NCBI RefSeq assembly: GCF_002563955.1
Contig: NZ_PDJE01000001.1
Location: 496,001 to 560,000, forward strand
From: Paramicrobacterium agarici
GTDB lineage: Bacteria; Actinomycetota; Actinomycetes; Actinomycetales; Microbacteriaceae
Reading direction: 5' to 3'
DNA: 64,000 bases
The notes under the pieces were generated by a model. That model was not told the origin of the DNA. It did no database searches and saw nothing but the letters and a program-made list of their open reading frames with translations. Each line of letters begins with the position of its first letter. Within the stretch, counting starts at the first letter, position 1. This document shows positions 26,325 through 34,659 of this stretch, piece by piece. A program made the translations under genes and the position numbers.

Positions 26325-27229
26325 CAGGGCCTTTCGAGAATCGATGAGGGTGGCGAAACAGGGGTGGCCGGCTCACGGCCGTGGATGCTGCGGTGCGACG
26401 CCTCGGCGCGGCGCACGCGGTCCACGGCACCTCGCACGAGGGCGGATGCTGCGGCGAGCGCGATCGCCGAGCAGGCGATGGAGGCGCCTGCCGCGCTTCC
26501 GACGTGCCACGACACGAGCAGGCCGGTCAGAACGGCGGCGACGCCGAAACCGCTTGCAAGCGTCATGATGACCGGGATGCGCTGTGCCCATGGTCGTGCG
26601 GCGACGACGGGAGCGATCAGAAGGCCGACGACGAGCAGCGTTCCGACTGCCTGAAAGGACACGACGACAGCGAGTGTCACGAGTCCCACGAGCGCGCTTT
26701 GCGCGATGTGCGGAGCGAGTCCGAGAGTCTGCGCGATGCGCCGGTCGAAGGCAGCGGCGACGAACGCTCGGTGGAATGCGGCGGTGACGATGAGAGTCAC
26801 GGCGAGGGCGGCGACGAGCAGGACGATGTCGCCGGGTGCGATCGCGAGGATGTCGCCGAAGAGCATCGCCGTTGCGTCTGTGGCGAAGCTGCGCGAGTGC
26901 GACACGATGATCACGCCGAGCGAGAGCATGCCGACGAACAGCAGGCCGATGCTCGTGTCGTATGAGAGCCGGCCCCGCCGTTGCAGCATGCCGATCGCCG
27001 CGCTCATGACGAGAGCGCTCATCGCGGCGCCCGCGATCAGGGGAAGGCCGAGCACGCTCGCGAGGGCGACGCCCGGCAGCATCCCGTGCCCGATCGCCTC
27101 GCCGAGAAATGCCATGCCCCGAATCACGACCCACGTTCCGACGACGCCGCAGATCACCGCGACGAGCATGCCGCCGAGGGCAGCGCGCACGACGAAGTCG
27201 GTGCTGAGGGGATCGATCAGCCAGGACAC
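26324..27229 (-). CDS. aztB: Zinc ABC transporter permease AztB
   Basis: 301 residues, about eight membrane helices, ZnuB/MntB-like permease family (EAIGHGMLPGVALASVLGLPLIAGA, DILAIAPGDI). The C-terminal ~40 residues are polar and basic. GTG 27229 lies one base after the expected start of a transcript from -10 TAGTGT (27242-27237 on this strand), so it is near-leaderless. First gene of the operon, divergent from aztA. Confidence 0.92.
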   Translation of the reverse strand: MSWLIDPLSTDFVVRAALGGMLVAVICGVVGTWVVIRGMAFLGEAIGHGMLPGVALASVLGLPLIAGAAMSALVMSAAIGMLQRRGRLSYDTSIGLLFVGMLSLGVIIVSHSRSFATDATAMLFGDILAIAPGDIVLLVAALAVTLIVTAAFHRAFVAAAFDRRIAQTLGLAPHIAQSALVGLVTLAVVVSFQAVGTLLVVGLLIAPVVAARPWAQRIPVIMTLASGFGVAAVLTGLLVSWHVGSAAGASIACSAIALAAASALVRGAVDRVRRAEASHRSIHGREPATPVSPPSSILERP

Positions 27230-27250
27230 GGACTCGACACTAGTCGAGAA

Positions 27251-27270
27251 TGAGAATGATTATCAATTGC
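27251..27270. promoter_or_regulatory. Zur-like zinc box in the aztB/aztA divergent promoter
   Basis: TGAGAATGATTATCAATTGC contains the perfect dyad TGATTATCA (27257-27265) with A/T-rich flanks, like actinobacterial Zur operators. It lies just upstream of the aztA -10 (27271-27276) and in the -35 region of aztB, so one site can repress both arms when zinc is plentiful. Assignment to Zur is inferred from the target genes. Confidence 0.75.
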
Positions 27271-27282
27271 TATAGTGGGGCA

Positions 27283-27942
27283 ATGCCTTCTCCCCCGCAC
27301 GCCGTTCTCGCCGACTCGCTCTGCTACGCGTACGAGCAGACCGACGTGCTGCGCGACGTGAGCCTGCAGGTGCGGCGGGGCGAGGTCGTTGCGATCACGG
27401 GTGCCAACGGTTCGGGTAAATCGACGCTCGTCGAGTTGCTCGCCGGCGTGCTGACCCCGCGGCAAGGCATCGTGACGCGCTCAGGCGACGTGGCGCTCGT
27501 GGTGCAGAGACCGAGGGTGTCCGACGCACTGCCGCTCACGGTGCGCGATGTGGTCGCGATGGGAACGTGGGCGCGTGGCCGAGCGCACCGCACCAGCGAC
27601 ACGCGGTCTGCGGTAGCCGACGCGCTTGATCGCGTTGATCTAGCCGAGCTCGCGTCGCGCCCATTCACCGCGCTGTCAGGTGGTCAGGGTCAGCGCGCCC
27701 TCGTCGCGCAGGGAATCGTGAGGCGCCCCGAGATTCTGCTTCTCGACGAGCCCGCGGCCGGGCTCGACGAGCACAGTCGGGAGCGCACGCGGTCGATCCT
27801 CGCCGAAGAAGCTGCTCGAGGCGCCGCCGTCGCTTGTGTGACCCACGATCCCGAGTCGATTGCGGCGGCCGACCGGGTGATACGCCTCGAGAACGGTCGT
27901 GTCGTCAGCGGGTTGCTGTCACAGCATCCTGAAGCGCCATGA
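27283..27942 (+). CDS. aztA: Zinc ABC transporter ATP-binding protein AztA
   Basis: 219 residues with Walker A GANGSGKST, signature LSGGQGQR, Walker B ILLLDEPAAGLD and H-loop VTHDPES. ATG 27283 is exactly seven bases after the -10 TATAGT, so the mRNA is predicted leaderless; this also excludes the longer frame from 27250. It powers import with AztB and AztC. Its 3' end overlaps the convergent aminotransferase by 38 bp. Confidence 0.92.
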   Translation: MPSPPHAVLADSLCYAYEQTDVLRDVSLQVRRGEVVAITGANGSGKSTLVELLAGVLTPRQGIVTRSGDVALVVQRPRVSDALPLTVRDVVAMGTWARGRAHRTSDTRSAVADALDRVDLAELASRPFTALSGGQGQRALVAQGIVRRPEILLLDEPAAGLDEHSRERTRSILAEEAARGAAVACVTHDPESIAAADRVIRLENGRVVSGLLSQHPEAP

Positions 27943-29005
27943 GAATGTACTCGGCGGTTCCGACCGTCGCATTCGGGCCCATGAGGCCGATGCGCCACAC
28001 GGTGTCTGCATACTTTCCGACACCCGCGCCAATCTCCATGCTGTACTTCTCGAGCAGGTAGCCCCGCACGGCAGCAGAGTCGACGCCGTCGGGCACGCAC
28101 ACCGTCGTGAGCGACGGCAGCCGCGCGCCCTCGGCTGCGAACAGCTCGAAGCCGCGCTCTTGCAGCCCAGACCGCAGCGCCGCGGCCGCCGCACTGTGCC
28201 GCGCCCAGACGTTCTCGAGACCTTCACCGAGGATGCGGTCGAGCGCCGCCTCGAGACTCGCGATCATGGCGACGGGCGCCGTGTGATGGTACGTGCGCTT
28301 GGCGCCCGATGCGGCACCGACGTAGCCGCCCAGCATGCCGAGGTCGAGATACCACGAGCGGGGATTCTCGACCCGGCGCTCGAACGCCCGGTCAGACACG
28401 GTGAACGGCGCGAGCCCTGGAGCGACACCGAGGCACTTCTGTGTGCCGGCGTAGCCGATGTCGATGCCCCAGTCGTCTGCGCGCAGCTCGACACCGCCAA
28501 TCGACGTGACGGCGTCGACGAGCAGCAGGGCGTCGCCCTTGAGCTGCCCGAGCGCCGCGATGTCTGACAGCACGCCCGTCGAGGTCTCGGCATGCACGAC
28601 GGCAATGATGGCGGGGCTCGGATGCGCCTCGGCGACGCGCTGCGGGTCGATCGGCTGGCCGTACTCGTGGTCGACGCGCACAACGTCCGCTCCGCACCGC
28701 GCGGCAACATCGCACATGCGCTCACCGAAGAGGCCGTTCACCGCAATGACGACGACGTCGCCGGGCTCGACCATGTTGACGAACGCGGCCTCCATGCCCG
28801 CAGAGCCTGTCGCGCTGAGCGGCAGCGTTCGAGCGTTCTGCGTTCCCCACACCTTGCGCAGTCCGTCGCACGTGTGGTCGATCCGCTCGATGAAGAGCGG
28901 GTCGAGGTGCCCGAGCAGCGGATAGCCGAGCGCCACGGTCGCCTCGGTGTAGGGATTCGTCGGACCAGGACCGAACAGGCTGCGCGTGGTGATCGGTGTC
29001 TGCAT
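27905..29005 (-). CDS. Class V PLP aminotransferase (alanine-glyoxylate / serine-pyruvate type)
   Basis: 366 residues. The family opening GPGPTNPYTEATVAL is present, followed by SGSAG-like ATGSAGMEAAF and the active lysine in GYAGTQKCLGVAPG (around residue 193). DAVTSIGG supplies the Asp that holds the PLP pyridine nitrogen. Such enzymes transfer amino groups from alanine or serine to glyoxylate or related keto acids. No biosynthetic neighbours narrow the substrate. Tail-to-tail overlap with aztA. Confidence 0.92.
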   Translation of the reverse strand: MQTPITTRSLFGPGPTNPYTEATVALGYPLLGHLDPLFIERIDHTCDGLRKVWGTQNARTLPLSATGSAGMEAAFVNMVEPGDVVVIAVNGLFGERMCDVAARCGADVVRVDHEYGQPIDPQRVAEAHPSPAIIAVVHAETSTGVLSDIAALGQLKGDALLLVDAVTSIGGVELRADDWGIDIGYAGTQKCLGVAPGLAPFTVSDRAFERRVENPRSWYLDLGMLGGYVGAASGAKRTYHHTAPVAMIASLEAALDRILGEGLENVWARHSAAAAALRSGLQERGFELFAAEGARLPSLTTVCVPDGVDSAAVRGYLLEKYSMEIGAGVGKYADTVWRIGLMGPNATVGTAEYILMALQDAVTATR

Positions 29006-29109
29006 GGAATGCTCCCTCGAATGTCCGGCATCGGCGAGGCCGCGGCAGCCTCGCCTCCATTGAATCAGTACACGGCTCGCCCGCGGGCCTCACCGGCGCG
29101 CGTCGCTGC

Positions 29110-29976
29110 CTACTCCGTGATGCTCCGCGTCACTCCGGGCAAGCGCTCGGGGTCGGCCAGAACATCGATCGCCACCACGCGGTCATCGACGACCGTGAAC
29201 GACATAAGCGAGACGACACGACCCTGCACGACGACGGCCGCGCCCTCGGCGCCGTTGATCGAGACGAATCGCACGTGCGGTGCGAGCTCCATGTACATCG
29301 CCGCTTGCGACGCAACGGTCTGAGCACCCTCCAGCACGACGGACTGCTCCCGGCGACGCGCACCGCCGTCGCTGCGCAGCACCACATCGGGTGCGAGCAC
29401 GGCGAGCAACCCATCAATGTCTCCGTCGCGGGATGCTGCAAAGAACGCCCTCACTACGCGGCGCTGCTCTGCAGCATCCGCATGCCCTTGGGTCTCTCGC
29501 GTGCGCACGCGGCGTCGTGCCCGGCTCGCGAGCTGGCGCACAGCATCCGGAGTCTTCTCGACCAGAGTCGCAATTTCGTCGAACGGAACGGTGAACATGT
29601 CGTGCAGCACGAACGCTACGCGCTCTGTCGGGGAGAGGGTCTCCATGACGACCATGAGGGCCATGCTGACGGCCTCGCCCTGCTCCGCGCTCAGCTCGGG
29701 GTCGGCCGTCGAGGAGACCACGATCGGGTCGGGCATGCGCGCGTCGAGCGCCGTCTCGCCGCGGGTGCGACGCGTGCGCAGCATGTTGAGGCAGACTCGC
29801 GAGGTCGCGGTCATGAGCCACGCCCCCAGATTGCGAATGTCGGTTGTGTCGCTCGCGTTCAAACGCAGCCACGCGTCTTGAACTGCGTCGTCAGCCTCGG
29901 CAAGAGACCCGAGCATGCGATACGCCGCCGCTCTGAGCCGAGGGCGTTCGCGTTCGAAGCGCTCCGTTGGGTTCAT
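29110..29976 (-). CDS. ECF41-type sigma factor (SigJ-like, SnoaL C-terminal domain)
   Basis: 288 residues. Sigma region 2 covers about 8-75 (AYRMLGSLAEADDAVQDAWLRL), region 4 about 110-165 (LSPTERVAFVLHDMFTVPFDEIATLVEKTP), and the rest is a SnoaL/NTF2-like domain (VVRAFFAASRDGDIDGLLAVLAPDVVLRSDGG). That architecture defines ECF41, in which the C-terminal domain modulates activity instead of an anti-sigma factor. These genes are usually linked to an oxidoreductase or epimerase, and one is divergent here. Start ATG 29976 matches the family. Confidence 0.92.
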   Translation of the reverse strand: MNPTERFERERPRLRAAAYRMLGSLAEADDAVQDAWLRLNASDTTDIRNLGAWLMTATSRVCLNMLRTRRTRGETALDARMPDPIVVSSTADPELSAEQGEAVSMALMVVMETLSPTERVAFVLHDMFTVPFDEIATLVEKTPDAVRQLASRARRRVRTRETQGHADAAEQRRVVRAFFAASRDGDIDGLLAVLAPDVVLRSDGGARRREQSVVLEGAQTVASQAAMYMELAPHVRFVSINGAEGAAVVVQGRVVSLMSFTVVDDRVVAIDVLADPERLPGVTRSITE

Positions 29977-29988
29977 TTTCTCCCCGCA

Positions 29989-30018
29989 TGTCACACATCT
30001 CGTTCGCCGCGTGTCGTC
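29989..30018 (+). promoter_or_regulatory. Predicted ECF41 promoter
   Basis: TGTCACA (29989-29995) and CGTC (30015-30018), 19 bp apart, match the known ECF41 -35/-10 pair. It points to the epimerase gene. The sigma factor on the other strand probably drives this promoter. Confidence 0.72.
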
Positions 30019-30073
30019 TCAGTGAAGCACATTCACCGCGGGCGAAGCCCGCGCCACAGAACTGGAGAACCAC

Positions 30074-30853
30074 ATGTCTGCAATCCTCGTCACCGGAGGA
30101 ACCGGGACGATCGGCTCATACGTCGTCGAGAGCCTTCGAGCTCTCGGGCGCGATGTGCGCACCGTCAGCCGCCATGCGCACGTCCCGGCCGACGGCACGT
30201 CGCACGTTGTCTGCGACCTTCGCACCGGAGACGGCTTGGCCGACGCCATGCGCGACGTCGAGACCGTGCTGCACCTCGCCGGCGGCGCGAGCGGCGACGG
30301 AGCGCTGACCGCGACCGTTGCGCGCGCGGCTAGGACTGCCAGCGTCGCGCACCTCGTGCTCATCTCGGTGATCGGCGCCGATGCCATGCCCATCGGCTAC
30401 TTCCGCGAGAAGAAGGCCGCCGAGAGCGTCGTGCGCGAATCGCGCGTTCCCTTCAGCATCCTTCGAGCCGCCCAGGCCCACTCGCTCGTGCTGCCCCTCG
30501 CGCAGATGATGTCGAAGCTGCCGCTGGTGCCGAATCCGACGGGACTGCGGTTCGAGCCCGTCGACCCGCGCGACATCGCCGACCGACTCGTCGAGATCGC
30601 CGAAGGGACACCGGCGGGTCTCGTGCCTGACATCGCGGGCCCTCAGGTGTACTCGCTGCGTGAGCTCGTGCAGAGCTACGCGGATGCTGTCGGCAAGCGT
30701 TGCGCGTTCGTGCGCGTACGCATTCCCGGAGCCATCGGTCGCGCCTATCGCGCTGGCGAGAACCTGGCGGCACGCGATGCAGACCACGGCGAGCGCACGT
30801 GGGAGGGCTATATCGCTGAGCATGGCGCGCTGGTTGTGTCTGCACGGAAGTGA
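30074..30853 (+). CDS. NAD(P)-binding epimerase (atypical SDR, NmrA-like)
   Basis: 259 residues with the Rossmann motif GGTGTIG at residues 8-14 and the pattern HLAGGAS..VLISVIGAD; the usual YxxxK is represented by YFREKKAAE. Atypical SDR proteins bind NAD(P) and some act as redox sensors. Adjacent to an ECF41 sigma factor with a matching promoter, it is the expected partner gene (COE class) of that sigma. Confidence 0.87.
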   Translation: MSAILVTGGTGTIGSYVVESLRALGRDVRTVSRHAHVPADGTSHVVCDLRTGDGLADAMRDVETVLHLAGGASGDGALTATVARAARTASVAHLVLISVIGADAMPIGYFREKKAAESVVRESRVPFSILRAAQAHSLVLPLAQMMSKLPLVPNPTGLRFEPVDPRDIADRLVEIAEGTPAGLVPDIAGPQVYSLRELVQSYADAVGKRCAFVRVRIPGAIGRAYRAGENLAARDADHGERTWEGYIAEHGALVVSARK

Positions 30854-30865
30854 GCGTAAAGTGAC

Positions 30866-30892
30866 TGAACATGTTCACTGAACCGGTTCAGT
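30866..30892. promoter_or_regulatory. Two adjacent palindromes over the start of a TetR gene
   Basis: TGAACATGTTCA (30866-30877) and ACTGAACCGGTTCAGT (30877-30892) are perfect palindromes sharing one base. They cover the ATG (30871) and codons 2-7. The half-site TGAAC occurs four times. Probable autoregulatory operator. Confidence 0.7.
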
Positions 30893-31473
30893 CAAGGGTC
30901 CAGCAACGCGAGGCGACGCGCCGGCGAGTAATCGACGTTGCCGACAGGCTGTTTCGCGCAAACGGCTTCACGGCAACTTCGGTTCGCCAAATCGCACATG
31001 AAGCGGGAGTCAGCGCGGGCACCGTCATGGCGGTCGGCGACAAGAGCACGCTGCTTGCCGCCGTGTTCGAATCATCGATCGCGCAGATGCAGAGCGCGCC
31101 GCCTCCTCGCACATCAGCCTCAGCGGATGCCGCCACCACTCCGGACCGCATCGCCGCCGTGCTTCGCCCCTTTCTCGAGCTGTTCGCCCGTGACCAGGAG
31201 CTCTCACGCGAATACGCCGGAGTCCTCGTTCGCGGAGGTCACGAATCCGTGATCTTCACGACGCTCGGCAACGACCTGCTTCAGGCGATCACGGTTGAGC
31301 TCGCGAGATCGGGACTCAGCGCGGCACGTGCCGCCGCGGCATCCCGGGTCATCTACTTCGCGTACCTCGGCGTTCTCTTCGCCTGGGCAGGAAACGGCTC
31401 AGACGTCCCATCTGCGCTGCGTGAGCTGCGGAACGCGGTGTCCGTGGTGACCGCCGAGAATCCGGAGAACTGA
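30871..31473 (+). CDS. TetR/AcrR family regulator
   Basis: 200 residues; DNA-binding domain about 12-60 (VIDVADRLFRANGFTATSVRQIAHEAGVSAGTV). The turn has AVGDKSTLLA where YFGSKEAL is usual, a divergence in the recognition region. Its gene is followed after one base by a DoxX-like gene, so the pair is co-transcribed; the operator over the start codon suggests autorepression. Inducer unknown. Confidence 0.87.
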   Translation: MFTEPVQSRVQQREATRRRVIDVADRLFRANGFTATSVRQIAHEAGVSAGTVMAVGDKSTLLAAVFESSIAQMQSAPPPRTSASADAATTPDRIAAVLRPFLELFARDQELSREYAGVLVRGGHESVIFTTLGNDLLQAITVELARSGLSAARAAAASRVIYFAYLGVLFAWAGNGSDVPSALRELRNAVSVVTAENPEN

Positions 31474-31474
31474 G

Positions 31475-31831
31475 ATGCTGCTTCTGCCCGACCCCTGGTG
31501 GCTCACGGCACTGCTCGCCGCGGTCGTGCTGGGCGATGCCGTGATGTCGATTCGACCTCCCCGGTTCATTCGCGACTGCCTGAACGGGGTCCACTTTCCG
31601 CGCGAGTGGTGGTGGGCTCTCGTGGTGATCAAGCTCCTCGCAGCGGGAGGGCTCGCCGTCGGCGTCTGGATTCCGGGCATCGCGTTTGCGGCGAACGTGG
31701 GAGTCGTCTGCTATTTCATTGCGGCGGCATACGCCCACGTTCGCGTGCGCTTCGTCGGCAGCGAGTTCTGGGTGAACTGCCTGGGAATGCTGACGCTTGC
31801 ATCGGTCGTGCTGCTCGTCTCGTACCTCTGA
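31475..31831 (+). CDS. DoxX-like small membrane protein
   Basis: 118 residues with four membrane helices. The loop RFIRDCLNGVHFPREWWWALVVIKLLAAGGL is typical of the DoxX-like (DUF4345/DoxX2) proteins often regulated by an adjacent TetR. ATG starts one base after the stop of the TetR gene. Function of the family is poorly known. Confidence 0.8.
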   Translation: MLLLPDPWWLTALLAAVVLGDAVMSIRPPRFIRDCLNGVHFPREWWWALVVIKLLAAGGLAVGVWIPGIAFAANVGVVCYFIAAAYAHVRVRFVGSEFWVNCLGMLTLASVVLLVSYL

Positions 31832-31969
31832 GACAGCATCCCCGCCGCCTCGGTTAACACACTCGTGAGCGGAGACACAAGCTCTTCCAGCGTGACGCGC
31901 CATAGGCGTAGCCTCGCAATCGAGGCGCTGAGCAATGCTCGGCCAACCGCGGGTGTGAGGAGGAACAAC

Positions 31970-32146
31970 ATGGATGCTGGATCCCAGCCCAAAGACGCAC
32001 GACTCTCGGACTCCGAGACGGAGTTTCCGCTCGAAGACGACCCAGAGACCGACGAGTCCCACGACGGACTGACGTATGTTCAAGACCGTCCGGGGCAGTC
32101 GAAGGATTCCGACCAGCCAGAGGACTCAGACACGAACGAAGAGTGA
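31970..32146 (+). CDS. Small acidic hypothetical protein
   Basis: 58 residues, rich in Asp, Glu and Ser, probably disordered. GTGAGGAGGAAC just upstream is a good ribosome site for ATG 31970. No family recognised. It lies 35 bp before the DUF2945 gene and may be in the same transcript. Confidence 0.6.
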   Translation: MDAGSQPKDARLSDSETEFPLEDDPETDESHDGLTYVQDRPGQSKDSDQPEDSDTNEE

Positions 32147-32181
32147 TCCGCCCATCACGCGATCCCGATAGAGGTGAGACC

Positions 32182-32394
32182 ATGGCCGAATTCGCCGTTG
32201 GCGACCACGTGAGCTGGAACTCCGAGGCCGGGCAGGTGTCAGGAACGATCACCAAGGTGCACGAGTCCGACTTCACGTACAAGGGCCACAATCGCCGGGC
32301 GTCGAAAGATGACCCGCAGTACGAGATCGCGAGCGACAAGACGGACCACGTCGCGGCGCACAAGGGCTCCGCTCTGACGCGCATCGAGAAATAG
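32182..32394 (+). CDS. DUF2945 (hypervirulence-associated TUDOR-like) protein
   Basis: 70 residues. VGDHVSWNSEAGQVSGTITKVHE and the Lys/Asp-rich second half match the DUF2945 family, a small SH3/TUDOR-like fold. ATG 32182 has GAGGTGAG upstream. Role unknown; followed by the DUF488 gene after 5 bp, an association seen in many bacteria. Confidence 0.85.
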   Translation: MAEFAVGDHVSWNSEAGQVSGTITKVHESDFTYKGHNRRASKDDPQYEIASDKTDHVAAHKGSALTRIEK

Positions 32395-32399
32395 CATCC

Positions 32400-32954
32400 G
32401 TGCCTGACGCGCCTATTGCGAGCCCGGTCTTCACGGTCGGCCACTCGGACCGCACGCTCGAAGAATTCACCAGGATGCTGCATGAGCACGATGTGCGGCA
32501 CATAGTCGACGTGCGCAAGCTCGCGGGCTCACGCAAGTACCCGCACTTCAACGACGACGCACTCAGCGAGTCGTTGCCGAGCGCCGGCATTGCCTACTCG
32601 CGCATCGAGGAGCTCGCGGGGCGGCGTCCGGTATCGAAGGACGTGCCGTTTGAGGTGAACGCCTTCTGGAACAATCGCAGCTTTCACAACTACGCCGACT
32701 ACGCACTGAGCGAGAGCTTTCGTAACGGTCTTGACCAGTTACACGCTCTGGCAGCAGAGGCAACCGTGGCCGTCATGTGCTCGGAGGCGGTGTGGTGGCG
32801 CTGCCATCGGCGCATCATTGCCGACCATCTGCTCGCGCATGGCGACACCGTGCGGCACATCATGACTGAGACGAAAGCGGATGCTGCGAGCCTGACACTC
32901 GGCGCGGTCACCCACCCGGACCACTCAGTCACGTACCCGCCCACCGCGCGCTGA
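32400..32954 (+). CDS. DUF488 family protein
   Basis: 184 residues from GTG 32400. It has the family marks FTVGHSDRTLEEF at the N-terminus, DVRKLAGSRKYPHFN, and MCSEAVWWRCHRRIIADHL near residue 120. The conserved Cys and His could form an active site; the reaction is not known. Probably co-transcribed with the DUF2945 gene. Confidence 0.87.
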   Translation: MPDAPIASPVFTVGHSDRTLEEFTRMLHEHDVRHIVDVRKLAGSRKYPHFNDDALSESLPSAGIAYSRIEELAGRRPVSKDVPFEVNAFWNNRSFHNYADYALSESFRNGLDQLHALAAEATVAVMCSEAVWWRCHRRIIADHLLAHGDTVRHIMTETKADAASLTLGAVTHPDHSVTYPPTAR

Positions 32955-33052
32955 AGCGAGCGCAACCTCGCGCCCGTATTGCATCTCCAGCGATCCGAGA
33001 CATTGAGGTCCGAACCCGATTACCGGGAGCACCGCATGTCGCGAACGTAGGG

Positions 33053-33081
33053 GTGTACCACCACTATTTGCGGTGGTACAC
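33053..33081. promoter_or_regulatory. VapBC operator
   Basis: 10-bp perfect inverted repeat (33053-33062 and 33072-33081) with a 9-bp spacer. A third half-site GGTGGTAT follows at 33083-33090. The right arm overlaps the -10 TACACT (33077-33082), so binding of the antitoxin complex would block transcription. Confidence 0.78.
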
Positions 33082-33088
33082 TGGTGGT

Positions 33089-33352
33089 ATGCCAACCGTG
33101 CTGCCCCGGTTTCAAGTGACCCGGACCGACGAGGTCGAACGGGCGCTGCAAATCGCGCGCGAGCGCTGGCCCGATGCAACACGAGGCGAGCTCGTCACGC
33201 GGCTGTTCACGACGGGTGCTGCCGCCGTTGCCGACGAGATCGAAGCTCGACGTCAGCGTCGTCTTGAGGCCGTCGACTTCGCCTCCGGGATTCTCGATGT
33301 CGCCTACGAAACCGACTACCTGCAGAACCTTCGCGAGGACTGGCCCGAATGA
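33089..33352 (+). CDS. vapB: VapB-type antitoxin
   Basis: 87 residues. RFQVTRTDEVERALQIARERWPDATRGELVTRLFTTGA suggests a ribbon-helix-helix DNA-binding N-terminus; the C-terminal part (ASGILDVAYETDYLQNLREDWPE) would bind the toxin. The ATG is exactly seven bases after -10 TACACT, so leaderless. The stop overlaps the toxin start by four bases (ATGA). Confidence 0.82.
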   Translation: MPTVLPRFQVTRTDEVERALQIARERWPDATRGELVTRLFTTGAAAVADEIEARRQRRLEAVDFASGILDVAYETDYLQNLREDWPE

Positions 33353-33744
33353 TCGTGCTCGATGCAAGCGTCGTCATCGCTGTTCTCACGCACGACGACC
33401 AGCACCACGATCAAGCCGATTCCTTTTTTCGTGCGACCGTGAGTAATGGCTACCTCATGCACTCACTGACACTCGCCGAGATCCTCGTTGGTCCCGTGCG
33501 CGCCCATCGCGAGACACTCGCGCTCCGAGCAATAGATGGTCTTGGAATCTCCGAGTGGTCGCCGGGCGAACGCAGCGCATCCCGTCTGGCCACACTTCGC
33601 GCAGAAACGTCGCTTAAGCTGCCCGACTGCTGTGTTCTCGATGCTGCCCTCGAAACTAGCTCGAGCCTCGCAACGTTCGACGAGAAGCTAGCAACCGCGG
33701 CCAGGGCATTGGGAGTAGACGTGTTCTCCCACGACAGCCGGTAA
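33349..33744 (+). CDS. vapC: VapC-type PIN-domain ribonuclease toxin
   Basis: 131 residues with the PIN acidic residues Asp5 (VLDASVVI), a Glu near 44 (TLAEIL), Asp near 97 (LPDCCVLDAAL) and Asp near 115 (ATFDEKL). Short insert-free PIN domains act as tRNA or rRNA endonucleases controlled by the antitoxin. Together with the gene upstream this is a complete type II toxin-antitoxin pair. Confidence 0.9.
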   Translation: MIVLDASVVIAVLTHDDQHHDQADSFFRATVSNGYLMHSLTLAEILVGPVRAHRETLALRAIDGLGISEWSPGERSASRLATLRAETSLKLPDCCVLDAALETSSSLATFDEKLATAARALGVDVFSHDSR

Positions 33745-33775
33745 TCCACCATCCCACCTGGAGTGACTCTCGTCG

Positions 33776-34483
33776 TCAATCGCTGTCGTCGGGTGACGAC
33801 ACCGAGAGCACGTCTTTCACGTCGGACAGCGCCTCAACCAGATCGTCTGTTGGCCCGGCCTTTGCCCGTGTGAAGCGCATGCTCGCCTCGATCATGTCTG
33901 TGCCGCGTTCCTCGAGCTTTCGCGTGTTGCTCAACGAGGTCTGGTAGCCGAGATCTGTCGCGCACGCGAGGATTCTGCGGAGCGCACCCTTGTGATTGCG
34001 ATAGGTCACCACGAACCTCACGCTGCGGTCAGCAGACGGAATCAGAGCGGCAATCATGCTCAGTGCCATCACTGCGATCAAGTACAGGGCCGTCGCTGCC
34101 GCAGCGACCAGCGGCATCCCGGCACCGCACGCCATGCCGATCGCTGCCGTCACCCAAATCGAGGCGGCGGTCGTGAGGCCATTGACAATGTTCTGGCGCA
34201 CAAAAATGACTCCGGCGCCGAGAAAGCCGATTCCCGACACGATCTGCGCCGCAATGCGGGAGGGGTCCAGCACAACGTCGGGACCGAGCACGTTCTCGAA
34301 GCCGTACGCCGACACCAGGGTGAACAGCGCTGCACCTAGGCCGACGACCGTGTGCGTGCGCATTCCCGCCGACTTCAGCTGCCGCTGGCGTTCGAACCCG
34401 ACGATCGCCGACAATCCGAATGCAATGCAGAGCAAGATGAGCTGCGTGAGAAGAGTGTCGGGAATCCAGGTGATGCCGTCCAT
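33776..34483 (-). CDS. MgtC/SapB family membrane protein
   Basis: 235 residues. About five membrane helices in the first 140 residues with the family marks IVGFERQRQLKSAGMRTHTVVGLGAALFTL and SGIGFLGAGVIFV, followed by a cytoplasmic ACT-like C-terminal domain (RFVVTYRNHKGALRRILA). MgtC proteins are linked to survival in low magnesium. Start ATG 34483 follows GGGAGGGG; the longer upstream frame is not used. Confidence 0.9.
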   Translation of the reverse strand: MDGITWIPDTLLTQLILLCIAFGLSAIVGFERQRQLKSAGMRTHTVVGLGAALFTLVSAYGFENVLGPDVVLDPSRIAAQIVSGIGFLGAGVIFVRQNIVNGLTTAASIWVTAAIGMACGAGMPLVAAAATALYLIAVMALSMIAALIPSADRSVRFVVTYRNHKGALRRILACATDLGYQTSLSNTRKLEERGTDMIEASMRFTRAKAGPTDDLVEALSDVKDVLSVSSPDDSD

Positions 34484-34659
34484 CGGTCGCCCCTCCCCGA
34501 ATGTCGCCTTCGATCGTGCCGTGCCCGGTGTCGCCCAGCGCTCCCATTCTCGCATCGCTGCCGGTGCACCTCCACACGGTGAAGCAGGTAAAACAATCGG
34601 TGACACGCCAGCGAATCCGCGTGGCAGAGTGGAGGGGTAACAGCGTGAAGGGAACGCAG

